From contig NZ_QCZD01000006.1 of the NCBI RefSeq assembly GCF_003075045.1, positions 1 through 64,000 on the forward strand: a DNA stretch of 64,000 nucleotides, in the 5' to 3' direction. The notes under the pieces are model-generated. The model did not search any database. It was not told where the DNA came from and saw nothing but the letters and a program-made list of their open reading frames with translations. Shown here piece after piece: positions 7,571 to 15,835 of this stretch. This DNA comes from Maribacter litoralis. Its GTDB lineage: Bacteria > Bacteroidota > Bacteroidia > Flavobacteriales > Flavobacteriaceae. The translations under genes were made by a program, and so were the position numbers. Within the stretch, counting starts at the first letter, position 1; every line of letters begins with the position of its first letter.

Positions 7571-7855
7571 TTAAGAATTTAGACCGTGGTGCACACGGTT
7601 GGCATCCATCACTTTTTGAATTTCCTCTGTGTCATAATAAATGATGCCACCCACTTTGGTGTATGGTAATGTGCCATTGATGCGAAGATTCTGTAATGTG
7701 CCTGGACTCACTTGAAGCAAGTCCATAACCTCAGAGGATTTGAGATATTTCTTCAGCTTACCGCTGGCTTGTCTGGTCAATAATTGTTTAATGTCATCGA
7801 GCAATTCCATTTTGAATTCCCGAAGGTCGTCTGTGGTAATGATACTTGTCGGCAT
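7571..7855 (-). CDS. Helix-turn-helix protein, excisionase/MerR-like (HTH_17)
   Basis: Start chosen at ATG 7855, giving 94 residues; the frame is open to 7993 but that extension reads through the palindrome region and lacks family features. The C-terminal half (about 35-90) is a winged HTH: LKSSEVMDLLQVSPGTLQNL then GTLPYTKVGGIIYYDTEEI. These small proteins accompany Bacteroidetes elements and often act as excision factors or regulators. It is 3 bp from the initiator-like gene and probably cotranscribed with it and the loader. Upstream lies a palindrome-rich control region. Confidence 0.75.
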   Translation of the reverse strand: MPTSIITTDDLREFKMELLDDIKQLLTRQASGKLKKYLKSSEVMDLLQVSPGTLQNLRINGTLPYTKVGGIIYYDTEEIQKVMDANRVHHGLNS

Positions 7856-8156
7856 AATAGAACGGTTTAATGAAAAGGGACTATTTGTGTTTATTATTTT
7901 AAATGACAGTCCCTGACCTGATTTGACTTTCGTTCTACAAATTTGAATAGGTTTATTGGATTTTATTCCCCAGTACGACCGTACTACGGTCAAATTTTAA
8001 CATCTTGAAATTAGATGGATTTTGTGGTGTTTTGAGGCTTCTGAAATAGTAACGGTGTGCTAAATCACATCAAATTATATGAAGACGGCTTCCAAAATTA
8101 AAAGACCGTAGGTTAACCGTAGTACGGTCTTTTTTTTTAAGAGAAAAATCCGCTTG
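7856..8156. promoter_or_regulatory. Control region between the HTH gene and rteC with two CCGTA palindromes
   Basis: About 300 bp without a convincing gene. At 7977-7991 is the perfect palindrome GACCGTA-C-TACGGTC. At 8116-8129 the same 14-bp sequence GACCGTACTACGGT occurs in inverted orientation, forming the right arm of a hairpin (8101-8132). GGGACT...AGTCCC at about 7877-7910 is a further dyad. The region would contain the promoter for the HTH-initiator-loader operon (minus strand) and the transcription end of rteC. An oriT or second regulatory origin is possible; no direct evidence separates these. Confidence 0.5.
8101..8140. terminator. Hairpin with T-run downstream of rteC
   Basis: Arms AAAGACCGTA (8101-8110) and TACGGTCTTT (8123-8132) enclose a 12-nt loop GGTTAACCGTAG, followed on the plus strand by a T-run to 8138. 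Read on the minus strand the stem ends in TTTTAATTTT, so it can end rteC transcription 25 bp after its stop. The stem shares its sequence with the palindrome at 7977-7991, so it may also be a protein-binding site. Confidence 0.55.
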
Positions 8157-8993
8157 TTATTCCTCGCTCTTGTCCATTTCTATGAGCAACGATGTAGAAA
8201 GTTCATCGAGGAAAAGTGTCCTACTGTTCTTGCGGTTTTTGATGTCCTGATAGGTTTTGTAGATATCTTTCGGTTCAATATCGAATAGCTGTTGCATTTT
8301 TTTGGAAACCTGCATTATGGCCTGATTGTCCTGTTTGCCCAATCCCTTTGAGCAGAGGGCATATACCAATTCTACATAATCTGTATTTGAAAATGGCCAA
8401 TGTATCTTTTCAATTGGTTTAGCACCATTTAATTTGCCGTTTATTCCATTCCGAATTCGATGCTTTTTTTTATCCAAATAAATCACTAACAAATCATACG
8501 CCTTGTATTTGCCAAGCAGCATATCTCTTGGTGTGCAAAACTCTGGGTCTTGAAAGTAAAATTTGGAAGTTGTGATATGGAATGTTTCGAGGTAATCTCT
8601 GGTGTAATATTCCTTGTCAAAATGGGTAGCACCGGAATTTACATAACGTCCAAAATCGATATTGTACAGGAAGAAGCGATTTATTTTGCTGATTTTCTTT
8701 TTAATCGATTTTAGTTGGGCATCCTTATCGCCCTTTGGAAGTTGAATTTCAAAGGAATGTATTTCTGAAAAATAGATGAGTTTGATGAGGGGAACCTGCT
8801 TAGTGTTCTTGAAGAAGTTTATTTCATTTTGAATCGTCTTAAATTTCGTGTCGATGATCTCTTTTTTATAATCACTCAGTAATTTACGGCACGCTTTTAT
8901 GGAACGATTAGCTTGTTCTAAAATGCTTGTATTCTGGGTTTTAATTTCATCCAGATCCTTTAATAGTTTTTTTGATTGTAATTGAGAATTCAT
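8157..8993 (-). CDS. rteC: RteC-family regulator of element excision/transfer
   Basis: A 278-residue protein matching RteC: coiled N-terminal part (1-80), central region with NRFFLYNIDFGRY and YYTRDYL, and the C-terminal helical bundle containing DYVELVYALCSKG and the closing RKNSRTLFLDELSTSLL. In CTnDOT, RteC activates the excision operon. No rteA/rteB two-component pair is seen in this window; the nearest regulator upstream is the LuxR-type protein at 9269-10183. CCGTA/TACGG palindromes lie on both sides of the gene (7977-8132 and 9181-9219), suggesting dedicated control. Family call firm; target unknown. Confidence 0.88.
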   Translation of the reverse strand: MNSQLQSKKLLKDLDEIKTQNTSILEQANRSIKACRKLLSDYKKEIIDTKFKTIQNEINFFKNTKQVPLIKLIYFSEIHSFEIQLPKGDKDAQLKSIKKKISKINRFFLYNIDFGRYVNSGATHFDKEYYTRDYLETFHITTSKFYFQDPEFCTPRDMLLGKYKAYDLLVIYLDKKKHRIRNGINGKLNGAKPIEKIHWPFSNTDYVELVYALCSKGLGKQDNQAIMQVSKKMQQLFDIEPKDIYKTYQDIKNRKNSRTLFLDELSTSLLIEMDKSEE

Positions 8994-9180
8994 AAGCAGG
9001 AACTTTAACGTTGTAAACCATAGATATGGGATTTAGTTGATACGATTGGTTGGTTGATGTCATAGTCCTACAAAATGGTGTAAATGAATGCCAAGGTTCA
9101 TAAAATTAGTGGCTCATTATTGTATTTTAGGGAACTCTTACTAAAGTACCTTTACTTCTAACTTGTACAAGGAAAACATA

Positions 9181-9219
9181 CCGTATATAATTACGGAATA
9201 GTCCGTATTTTTCTACGGA
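9181..9219. promoter_or_regulatory. Four alternating CCGTA/TACGG half-sites upstream of rteC
   Basis: CCGTA (9181-9185), TACGGA (9192-9197), TCCGTA (9202-9207) and TACGGA (9214-9219) occur in alternating orientation, with starts 10-12 bp apart. Any neighbouring pair forms a short hairpin, so this can be a tandem operator or a terminator for the LuxR-type gene. It lies in the 275-bp interval between that gene's stop (9269) and the rteC start (8993). The rest of the interval shows nothing else I can name. Confidence 0.5.
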
Positions 9220-9268
9220 TTATTTGTTAGGCACTATAAATAGTGGCTTTTAAATAAACTCAATTTAC

Positions 9269-10183
9269 TTACTTTTTCTTCCGAAATCGCTTCAAAAATT
9301 CACGCCTATTCTTTACACCTGTCTTTTTGAAGATATTTGATGCGTGTTTTGATACGGTACTTTCTGCAATGAATAAGTCTTTGGCGATGTTTCTGTAGCT
9401 TGAATTACTTAAAATTGACAAAGCCACTTCGATTTCTCTACGGGTCAAATCTTCATATATAATTTTACGCTCTACCGATTCGTCACGTTGTTTTTTCTTT
9501 AATGCAAAGACTTCATACATTCGGTTATTGTTTTCTATGAAGTACAAATACCTATCTGCTTCAATCGCTGTTATGGCAAAGAAAGCCAGATTCATTACGG
9601 TAAATGTAATCCATTGGTAATCGCCGATGACTGTGCAAATAGGTAATAAGGCAATACTTGCTACACTTACCATTGAGAGTTTATTTCGTCTTACTATGAA
9701 AGGATTCGGATTGCTGGGATTTGATATACGACGATAGAAAATAAACAGAAAAACAAAAGTGACAGCAGATATAGGAATGGTAAATAGAAAGCGTGCAGAA
9801 TTAAGGGAATCTGTTAGAAAATAAGGGATTAGAAACAATACCACAAAACTCACGCTTGCGAGTATAGCAAGGTTTCTTATGGATGAATTGAACCTTAAAA
9901 CAACAATATCGTATTCTTTATAGAGATAATAAACGATATAGACACACAGGGCTATGGCGACACCATACGTGATAATGTACTGTAAAATAGATGGGTCAGG
10001 AAAGTTGTCAATTGGTAAGAAACCACCAGTAGCATTATAAGCAATAAACAGGATTCCGAGGTAGAGGAAACGTCTTAGACTACTGCGCGTTTTCTTTCTG
10101 GAAAAGTAGAGTGTAAGCAATACTATGAACGTATCTATTAATAGATAGAAAAAAGTCGTCCAATGTATCGATGTACCAAACAT
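9269..10183 (-). CDS. Membrane-bound LuxR-type transcription regulator
   Basis: The 304-residue protein has about six hydrophobic membrane segments within residues 1-210 and a C-terminal LuxR/GerE-type HTH (about 245-300: LTRREIEVALSILSN, then DLFIAESTVSKHASNIF). It would sense something at the inner membrane and act on DNA while tethered, or after release. No receiver or kinase domain is present. It lies 5 bp from the asparaginase-like gene and probably shares its transcript. Such 7TM-LuxR regulators occur in Bacteroidetes, but I cannot name the ligand. Control of rteC, the next gene, is a reasonable guess. Confidence 0.75.
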   Translation of the reverse strand: MFGTSIHWTTFFYLLIDTFIVLLTLYFSRKKTRSSLRRFLYLGILFIAYNATGGFLPIDNFPDPSILQYIITYGVAIALCVYIVYYLYKEYDIVVLRFNSSIRNLAILASVSFVVLFLIPYFLTDSLNSARFLFTIPISAVTFVFLFIFYRRISNPSNPNPFIVRRNKLSMVSVASIALLPICTVIGDYQWITFTVMNLAFFAITAIEADRYLYFIENNNRMYEVFALKKKQRDESVERKIIYEDLTRREIEVALSILSNSSYRNIAKDLFIAESTVSKHASNIFKKTGVKNRREFLKRFRKKK

Positions 10184-10188
10184 TTACT

Positions 10189-10677
10189 CTACTTCCCATT
10201 GCGCTCAAATTTGTTGGTTTCTAAATTCTTGGAAACATTGTTCCAATCAAAAATTTGTCCGTTCATAGCAATATAAACATCCGGTTTTAGAAGCTGTACT
10301 GAGCTTATTGCATACCCTAAATTGAAGGGTGCATCTGTATCTGCAGATGAACCCAAAATGAAAGACCCAACCAAAACTATTGTCTTGTTTAAATTGAGTT
10401 TTCCTATATATTTTGCGGTATCTTCTAACGTGAAAGTACCGTGGGTAATCAGTATCTTAGTCGCATTAGTTTCTTTTATCTTGCGAACCAATAGTTCTCG
10501 GTCATCATTTGTTATAGCACGACTGTCTTTTTTAAAGACACCTTCGATAGTGTATTCAAAATCGATATTTGCTTTATTTAAAAAATCTTCAATCCCTACA
10601 TTGGATGAAGTAATACCACCATCATCTGTATAATCCAACCCTTCGATTGTACCGCCTGTTGTGAATATGAGAATCAT
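10189..10677 (-). CDS. Half-length asparaginase-domain protein
   Basis: Only the N-terminal domain of the L-asparaginase fold is present (162 residues; full enzymes exceed 320). The first catalytic threonine motif TTGGTIEG is at residues 6-13. The second motif, usually HGTDT, reads HGTFT, so the catalytic aspartate is replaced by phenylalanine. The stretch DAPFNLGYAI and NGQIFDW are asparaginase-like. With no second domain and one triad residue lost, ordinary asparaginase activity is doubtful. It follows the P-type ATPase by 80 bp and precedes the LuxR-type gene by 5 bp. A ligand-binding or regulatory role is possible but unproved. Confidence 0.7.
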   Translation of the reverse strand: MILIFTTGGTIEGLDYTDDGGITSSNVGIEDFLNKANIDFEYTIEGVFKKDSRAITNDDRELLVRKIKETNATKILITHGTFTLEDTAKYIGKLNLNKTIVLVGSFILGSSADTDAPFNLGYAISSVQLLKPDVYIAMNGQIFDWNNVSKNLETNKFERNGK

Positions 10678-10757
10678 AAATTAGGACTTCCTCTACTTAT
10701 AAAGATAGTGTTAATTTATTTAAAACTAATTTTATTGGTTCGGTCAAAATAAACACT

Positions 10758-12728
10758 CTAAGCATCCTGCCACTTCATTTTCTGCAATCGTACAGCATTG
10801 AGAATAGCCAATAAAGCAACACCCACATCAGCAAAAACAGCTTCCCACATTGTCGCTAAACCACCTGCACCAAGAATGAGGACTATGACCTTGACACCAA
10901 ATGCAAGCGCAATATTTTGCCAGACAATTCTTCGCGTTGAACGACCAATTTTTATTGCTCTTGCAATCTTACTCGGTTGATCGGTCTGAATGATAACATC
11001 GGCTGTTTCGATGGCGACATCACTTCCTAAACCACCCATCGCAATACCTACATCACTTGCTGCTAAAACGGGTGCATCATTAATACCATCACCGATAAAG
11101 GCTACTTTGGTTTCGGGTTGCTTTTTGAGCTCTTCAACCTCATTGAGTTTATCTTCAGGTAACAAACCACCTTTTGCCCAATCGATATTTAACTCTTTTG
11201 CAATCTGTTGTGTAATTGAGTCTTTGTCGCCTGATAGCATTATAATCTTTGAAATTCCCGAATCTCGAATTTGTTTAATGGCTTGGTGCGCATCATCCTT
11301 CAGTTCATCTGCAATGGTTACATAACCTGCGAATGTTCCATCTATGGACACCATAACGATGGATTCTACAATACCATCTGTTCCCGAAGGGACTTCTATG
11401 CCATTTGAGGTCATCAAAGCTTTATTACCTACCAATACCGTTTTCCCATTGACCGTTCCTTTTAAACCTTTTCCTGCAACTTCTGAAACATCGGTCGCCT
11501 CGTAATCCGAACCGTCTGCTTTATATTCGAGAATCGCTTTTGCGATAGGATGCGTGGATTGTTCTTCCATCGCCATCAGGTATTTCATAAATTCGGCTTC
11601 CTCAAATGTGAAGGAATTGATTTCTTTGATTTTAAAAACCCCTTTGGTAACGGTACCTGTTTTGTCCATTACGACCGTGTTTACTTGGGTCATTGCATCT
11701 AAAAAGGATGCACCTTTAAAAAGAATACCGTTGCGAGATGCCGCACCCAAACCGCCGAAATAGCCCAGAGGAATGGAAATGACCAGAGCACAAGGGCACG
11801 AAATCACAAGGAATATCAACGCTCGGTACAGCCAATCCCTAAACACATAATCATCCACGAAAAAGTAGGGCAAAAACGTCAGTCCAATTGCCAAGAATAC
11901 AACGATAGGCGTATAAATCCGAGCAAATTTTCTGATGAACAATTCGGTCTTTGATTTTCTGGCAGTTGCATTTTGCACCATATCCAGAATTCGTGCAATG
12001 GAACTGTCTTTAAATTCTTTAGTGGTTTCAATCTCGATTACACCATCAAGATTTATGCTTCCTGCAAAAACAGTATCACCTTTAGCAATCGTATCAGGTT
12101 TGCTTTCGCCTGTCAAGGCAGCGGTATTAAAAGAACCCTTTTCAGAAAGCAGAATACCATCAAGCGGAACTTTTTCGCCTACACGTACCTGTATCTTTTC
12201 ACCGATTTCAACAGTCTCGGGATTTACTGAAACAAAATCACCATCACGATAAACCAAAGCCTCATTTGGTCTTACATCGAGTAAGGCTTTTATATTTCCC
12301 TTCGCACGGTTAACGGCCGCATTCTGGAACAGTTCGCCCACAGCATAAAATAACATTACGGCTACGCCTTCTGGATATTCGCCGATAGCGAACGCCCCTA
12401 AAGTGGCTATGGACATCAAGAAAAATTCGGTAAAGAAATCACCATTTTTAATACTTTTCCAGCCTTCTCTTATCACCGGAAAACCAACAGGGATATAGGC
12501 TACCGTGTACCATACTATGCGAATCCATCCTTTGAAGAAAGGAAACGCATCAAAGTAATCAATAGCAATTCCGGCTATCAACATCACAAAGCTGAAAATT
12601 GCTGGCAGATAAGTTCTAAATTTAGAAACTTCTTCTGGACTGCTGTGGTTATGGCCATCATCGTGACTGTGCTCGCCCTTATGTTCTTTTGGGTCAATGT
12701 CCCGTAAATTTACTTTTTTCTTTTTCAT
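10758..12728 (-). CDS. Zn/Cd/Pb-exporting P-type ATPase (PIB-2)
   Basis: The ATPase (656 residues) pumps divalent metal out of the cytoplasm. Visible in order: a His-rich N-tail (HKGEHSHDDGHNHSS) in place of an HMA domain, actuator TGES near residue 205, the metal-site CPC in ISCPCALVISIP, phosphorylation DKTGTVTKG, the nucleotide-site HP in STHPIAK, and GDGINDAP. The final helices hold FGVKVIVLI and ADVGVALLAILN, the lysine/aspartate pair typical of Zn/Cd/Pb pumps. It is the last gene of the zinc operon, 33 bp after the HMA-CDF gene. The missing HMA domain may be supplied by that neighbour. Confidence 0.92.
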   Translation of the reverse strand: MKKKKVNLRDIDPKEHKGEHSHDDGHNHSSPEEVSKFRTYLPAIFSFVMLIAGIAIDYFDAFPFFKGWIRIVWYTVAYIPVGFPVIREGWKSIKNGDFFTEFFLMSIATLGAFAIGEYPEGVAVMLFYAVGELFQNAAVNRAKGNIKALLDVRPNEALVYRDGDFVSVNPETVEIGEKIQVRVGEKVPLDGILLSEKGSFNTAALTGESKPDTIAKGDTVFAGSINLDGVIEIETTKEFKDSSIARILDMVQNATARKSKTELFIRKFARIYTPIVVFLAIGLTFLPYFFVDDYVFRDWLYRALIFLVISCPCALVISIPLGYFGGLGAASRNGILFKGASFLDAMTQVNTVVMDKTGTVTKGVFKIKEINSFTFEEAEFMKYLMAMEEQSTHPIAKAILEYKADGSDYEATDVSEVAGKGLKGTVNGKTVLVGNKALMTSNGIEVPSGTDGIVESIVMVSIDGTFAGYVTIADELKDDAHQAIKQIRDSGISKIIMLSGDKDSITQQIAKELNIDWAKGGLLPEDKLNEVEELKKQPETKVAFIGDGINDAPVLAASDVGIAMGGLGSDVAIETADVIIQTDQPSKIARAIKIGRSTRRIVWQNIALAFGVKVIVLILGAGGLATMWEAVFADVGVALLAILNAVRLQKMKWQDA

Positions 12729-12761
12729 ATGTTCTAATCAAGTTTGATATCATTTTAAAAA

Positions 12762-13553
12762 CTACTTCGATAATTTCAGTATTCTCAATGCACCGCGCAT
12801 TACAAAAGTGAAAACGATCCCGCCAATCACTAAATCGGGCCATTTACTATTCAGAAAATAAACCAGCACCCCAGCTACTATAACACCACCATTGACAATA
12901 ATATCATTGGATGTAAAAATGGCACTTGCCTGCATATGAGCCTCTTGGCTCTTTGCCTTGTTGATGAGCCAGAGCGATATCAAATTACCTGCCAATGCGA
13001 AAATTGAAACTATAATCATCCATTGAAACAGGGGCGTTTCGGTATTGCTAAAAAACCTTCTCAAGACCTCTGCAAACCCAAGTATTGCCAATGCCATCTG
13101 AAAGTATCCGCTGTATTTCGCAACCTTCTTTTTTCTTGAAATGGCACCGCCTACCGCAAATAGGCTTAATGCATATACGATGGAATCTGCCAGCATATCT
13201 AATGAGTCTGCCACTAGACCCATCGAAGAAGAAATCCAACCAGTGGTCATTTCGATAACGAAAAAGCCAAAGTTGATGCCCAAGACCCACCATAGGATTC
13301 TTTTTTGTTTGGATTGGTCTTCCATTACGGGTGGTTCGGCTTCTGTGGTTCCTTCTAAGGAATCCCCAAGTTTTAAGCTGGCTATAGACGTTTGTATCGC
13401 CTTGACGTCGTCCACGTGATATACTTCCAATTTTCTGTTAGGAATATCAAAATCCAAGTGTTTTACTTGAGCATAAGACTCTAACTTCATCCGAATCATC
13501 TGCTCTTCTGAAGGGCAGTCCATTTTAGTTATTATAAAAGTGCTTTTTTTCAA
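12762..13553 (-). CDS. HMA-like domain fused to cation diffusion facilitator
   Basis: Start placed at TTG 13553, 20 bp after the fur stop (263 residues); a longer reading from ATG 13646 would overlap fur and lacks sense. The N-terminus KSTFIITKMDCPSEEQMIRM is a ferredoxin-like HMA-type domain with one cysteine. Then come about six membrane helices with CDF motifs: ADSLDMLADSIVYAL (two aspartates) and SNDIIVNGGVIVAGV. It likely exchanges Zn/Cd/Co for protons across the inner membrane. Neighbours are fur and the PIB-2 ATPase, all on one transcript. The usual first histidine of the second CDF motif is replaced, so specificity may differ. Confidence 0.8.
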   Translation of the reverse strand: MKKSTFIITKMDCPSEEQMIRMKLESYAQVKHLDFDIPNRKLEVYHVDDVKAIQTSIASLKLGDSLEGTTEAEPPVMEDQSKQKRILWWVLGINFGFFVIEMTTGWISSSMGLVADSLDMLADSIVYALSLFAVGGAISRKKKVAKYSGYFQMALAILGFAEVLRRFFSNTETPLFQWMIIVSIFALAGNLISLWLINKAKSQEAHMQASAIFTSNDIIVNGGVIVAGVLVYFLNSKWPDLVIGGIVFTFVMRGALRILKLSK

Positions 13554-13572
13554 AATCAATCTAATTTGTTTG

Positions 13573-13995
13573 TTAAAGTAAATTACTGCTACATTTTTCA
13601 CATATTCCCGTAACCACGAGATTAACATCCTCTGCCAAATATCCATCGGGCAAATTGATATGCGGGATTTTTTGTTCCGTTAAACAAACCGTTTCGTCAC
13701 AGTTAGTGCAATGGAAATGTAAATGCAAATCCTGTTCTATTTCACAATTACAGCCTTCTTCACAAAGTGCGTATTTAGAGATTCCAGTTCCGTCATCTAT
13801 GTGATGCACCACGTTTTTTTCTTCAAACGTTTTTAGGGTTCGGTACAATGTGGTTCTATCCGCTTTTGCGAAAGCATTCTCAATATCAGTCAGGGCGATG
13901 GCGGCATCCCTATCGGCCATATACTTATAAATCAATATGCGCATTGCCGTTGGGCGAACCCCATTGTCAATCAATCTTTTTTCTATTTCTTTCAT
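13573..13995 (-). CDS. Fur/Zur-family metalloregulator
   Basis: The 140-residue protein has the Fur fold: N-terminal winged helix with ALTDIENAFAKADRTTLYRTL (split recognition region, about 35-58) and a metal region DLHLHFHCTNCDE with HLHFHC, plus a second CxxC in GICEKCSSNLL forming the structural zinc site. It lies within the zinc efflux operon, between the two CDF genes (4-bp overlap with one), so zinc or cadmium is the probable signal. Candidate binding site: dyad TGCAAC-N3-GTTGCA at 20662-20676. As a Fur protein inside an export operon, its mode (activator or derepressor) cannot be read. The AFAKA residues are encoded by a repeat-like GCTTTTGCGAAAGC. Confidence 0.87.
   Translation of the reverse strand: MKEIEKRLIDNGVRPTAMRILIYKYMADRDAAIALTDIENAFAKADRTTLYRTLKTFEEKNVVHHIDDGTGISKYALCEEGCNCEIEQDLHLHFHCTNCDETVCLTEQKIPHINLPDGYLAEDVNLVVTGICEKCSSNLL
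13861..13875. repeat. GCTTTTGCGAAAGC palindrome-like repeat inside fur
   Basis: CGCTTTTGCGAAAGC is one mismatch from the 16-bp palindrome CGCTTTCGCGAAAGCG found at 27516-27531. It is translated AFAKA in the helix preceding the recognition helix. A chance match is possible because ENAFxxA is acceptable in Fur helices. Confidence 0.35.
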
Positions 13996-14630
13996 TTCTT
14001 ATCGATGCTGTTTTTGATTTTTTGTGCCTTGGAAAATGCTTCCCAACCCTCTTTTGCCGCGTATGGCACTATCAACAATGCCGCAACAGGGTCGGCCCAC
14101 CACCAGCCCAGCCATTTCACGAGCAATAGACCTATTAGGACTACTACGGTTTGATACAGACAGATAAAAGTATCCTTGGCATCAGCTAATAAAGCAGGGC
14201 TATCCAATTTATGTCCGTACTTTCTTTTGTAATAAATCAGAAATGGATTTACCACCAAGGAAACTATCAGAATCACGATACCTATCGTAGACCAAGATGC
14301 CGTTTCTTGACTTATTAGTTTTGATATGGAATCATAGGATATGAAAATGCAGATGAGGGCAAAAGATATTGCGATGACGTATAGCGTTGTCATTTTTCTT
14401 TTTTCTACGCGCTTTTCGTCCAAACCCTTGATTTCGCCGTGCAATCGCCAACCGAGAGTGCCAGCACTTATGACTTCAATGGTGCTGTCCAAACCCCAGC
14501 CTATTAATGCTGAACTGTTTGCCGTGAATCCCGCGATGAGCGATACGACCACTTCGATAATGTCATAAATGACATTCCATATTTGAAGCGTTCTTGCTTC
14601 CTTTAAATTTTGCTTTCTTTTTTGGTCCAT
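13992..14630 (-). CDS. CDF-like cation transporter
   Basis: A 212-residue membrane protein with about six hydrophobic segments. The first CDF motif is GWGLDSTIEVISAG and the second SPALLADAKDTFIC, each with its metal-ligating aspartates. It lacks the C-terminal cytoplasmic dimer domain of full-length CDF proteins. The stop overlaps the fur start by 4 bp, and it follows czcB by 3 bp, so it belongs to the zinc operon. Substrate probably Zn, Co or Cd; not determinable from sequence. Confidence 0.78.
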   Translation of the reverse strand: MDQKRKQNLKEARTLQIWNVIYDIIEVVVSLIAGFTANSSALIGWGLDSTIEVISAGTLGWRLHGEIKGLDEKRVEKRKMTTLYVIAISFALICIFISYDSISKLISQETASWSTIGIVILIVSLVVNPFLIYYKRKYGHKLDSPALLADAKDTFICLYQTVVVLIGLLLVKWLGWWWADPVAALLIVPYAAKEGWEAFSKAQKIKNSIDKK

Positions 14631-14633
14631 TTT

Positions 14634-15830
14634 TTAATGTCCTTCTTCCTCGTTTTCCCCTTTTTTCATTTCCGCCATTAAGTAGTAGGCGTTATTAAAG
14701 GCATACTTAGTATTTGGTTCTTGTTCCATTAGAAAATCAATGGCAATCCAATCGCCATCGTGAGTTCCTTTTATGATTTCCACGGGCATAAACTTCCAAT
14801 CCTCACCTTCCTTTTTTGCTATAAATACAAAGGACTTTTCGCCATCGGCTGAGATGGCACTTTCAGGAATTGCCGTGGTCATTGTGTTGTCGGTTTGGAT
14901 GCGCCCTTGAATATACATTCCTGGTATCAGGTTGCCTTCCTTGTTTTCGATTTCGGCGTGTACGTGTATCGCTTTTGGGTTCTGCTCAAAAGTTTTTCCT
15001 ACGGAATAAATTTCCGCTGTCAGTTCCTTTCCCGGAATGGATTGGACATTGAACCGCACGGTTTGTCCTTCCTTTACTTTGTACACGTCTTTTTCAAACA
15101 CCATCAAATCGGCGTGAACGTGATGGGTGTCCACGATTTCCATTAGGTCTGTTTGAGGTTCTACAAATTGTCCTGTTTTGACGGCTACTTTTTCTACAAA
15201 GCCTTCAATGGGACTTCGTAATGCAACTCTTTGATAAATAGTGCCGTTTCTCACGCCAGACACACTAACGTTCAGTTGTTGTAACTGTGCTTCTAAACCG
15301 TTCGCCATACTTCGGGAAGCTTGATATTCAGCTTCTGCTTTTTGGAAATTGGCACCGCTGCCCACACCTGCATCATACAAGGTTTTTTGGCGTTCGTATT
15401 CTTTTTTGAGAAACTGACTGTTACTATATGCATTGAGGTAATCCGTCTGTTTCTGTATGATATTGGGATGTGACAGATAGGCCACCGTCTGACCTTTGTT
15501 GACCTTATCGCCCTCAATGACTTCAATAGAAACCACATTGGCACCCACAACCGTAGTAATGGTAGCTTCGTTTTGTGGTGGCACTTCCAGTTGACCGTTG
15601 GCTTCTACATATCCGCTCATATTGCGCTGGGCAAGCGTATCGACTTCCATTTGTAGGGCATCATACTGTTTTCCAGTAAGTGTTACTATTTCATCTTCTT
15701 CAGAGTGATTTTCTTCTTTTTCTGAATGTGCTGCATCATCGTGGTCGCTTTCTGTTTTTGACTCGCCACAGCTGATAACTGCCAATGCAAAAAACATTGC
15801 GGTAATCGGTATATATTTTAATTTTTTCAT
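14634..15830 (-). CDS. CzcB-type RND periplasmic adaptor, lipoprotein
   Basis: The adaptor (398 residues) begins with a lipoprotein signal (lipobox AVISCG, cysteine at residue 21) followed by a His/Glu-rich segment (DHDDAAHSEKEENHSEED) that could bind metal. The middle part has the biotinyl-lipoyl half-motifs and an alpha-hairpin (about 125-190), then beta-barrel and membrane-proximal domains. It links the inner-membrane pump to the outer-membrane channel. It sits 5 bp after the CzcA-TolC fusion gene. Zinc/cobalt/cadmium specificity is inferred from that partner. Confidence 0.88.
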   Translation of the reverse strand: MKKLKYIPITAMFFALAVISCGESKTESDHDDAAHSEKEENHSEEDEIVTLTGKQYDALQMEVDTLAQRNMSGYVEANGQLEVPPQNEATITTVVGANVVSIEVIEGDKVNKGQTVAYLSHPNIIQKQTDYLNAYSNSQFLKKEYERQKTLYDAGVGSGANFQKAEAEYQASRSMANGLEAQLQQLNVSVSGVRNGTIYQRVALRSPIEGFVEKVAVKTGQFVEPQTDLMEIVDTHHVHADLMVFEKDVYKVKEGQTVRFNVQSIPGKELTAEIYSVGKTFEQNPKAIHVHAEIENKEGNLIPGMYIQGRIQTDNTMTTAIPESAISADGEKSFVFIAKKEGEDWKFMPVEIIKGTHDGDWIAIDFLMEQEPNTKYAFNNAYYLMAEMKKGENEEEGH

Positions 15831-15835
15831 CTTTT

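Noticed and set aside
10990-11325. Open frames antisense to the P-type ATPases and RND genes (for example 10990-11325, 30948-31289)
   Set aside because: They lie opposite strongly supported coding sequence, lack family features and reflect codon bias of the real genes.
13554-13646. Longer N-terminus of the HMA-CDF protein starting at ATG 13646
   Set aside because: It overlaps the end of fur in another frame and gives a stretch with no family similarity; TTG 13553 starts the HMA-like fold.
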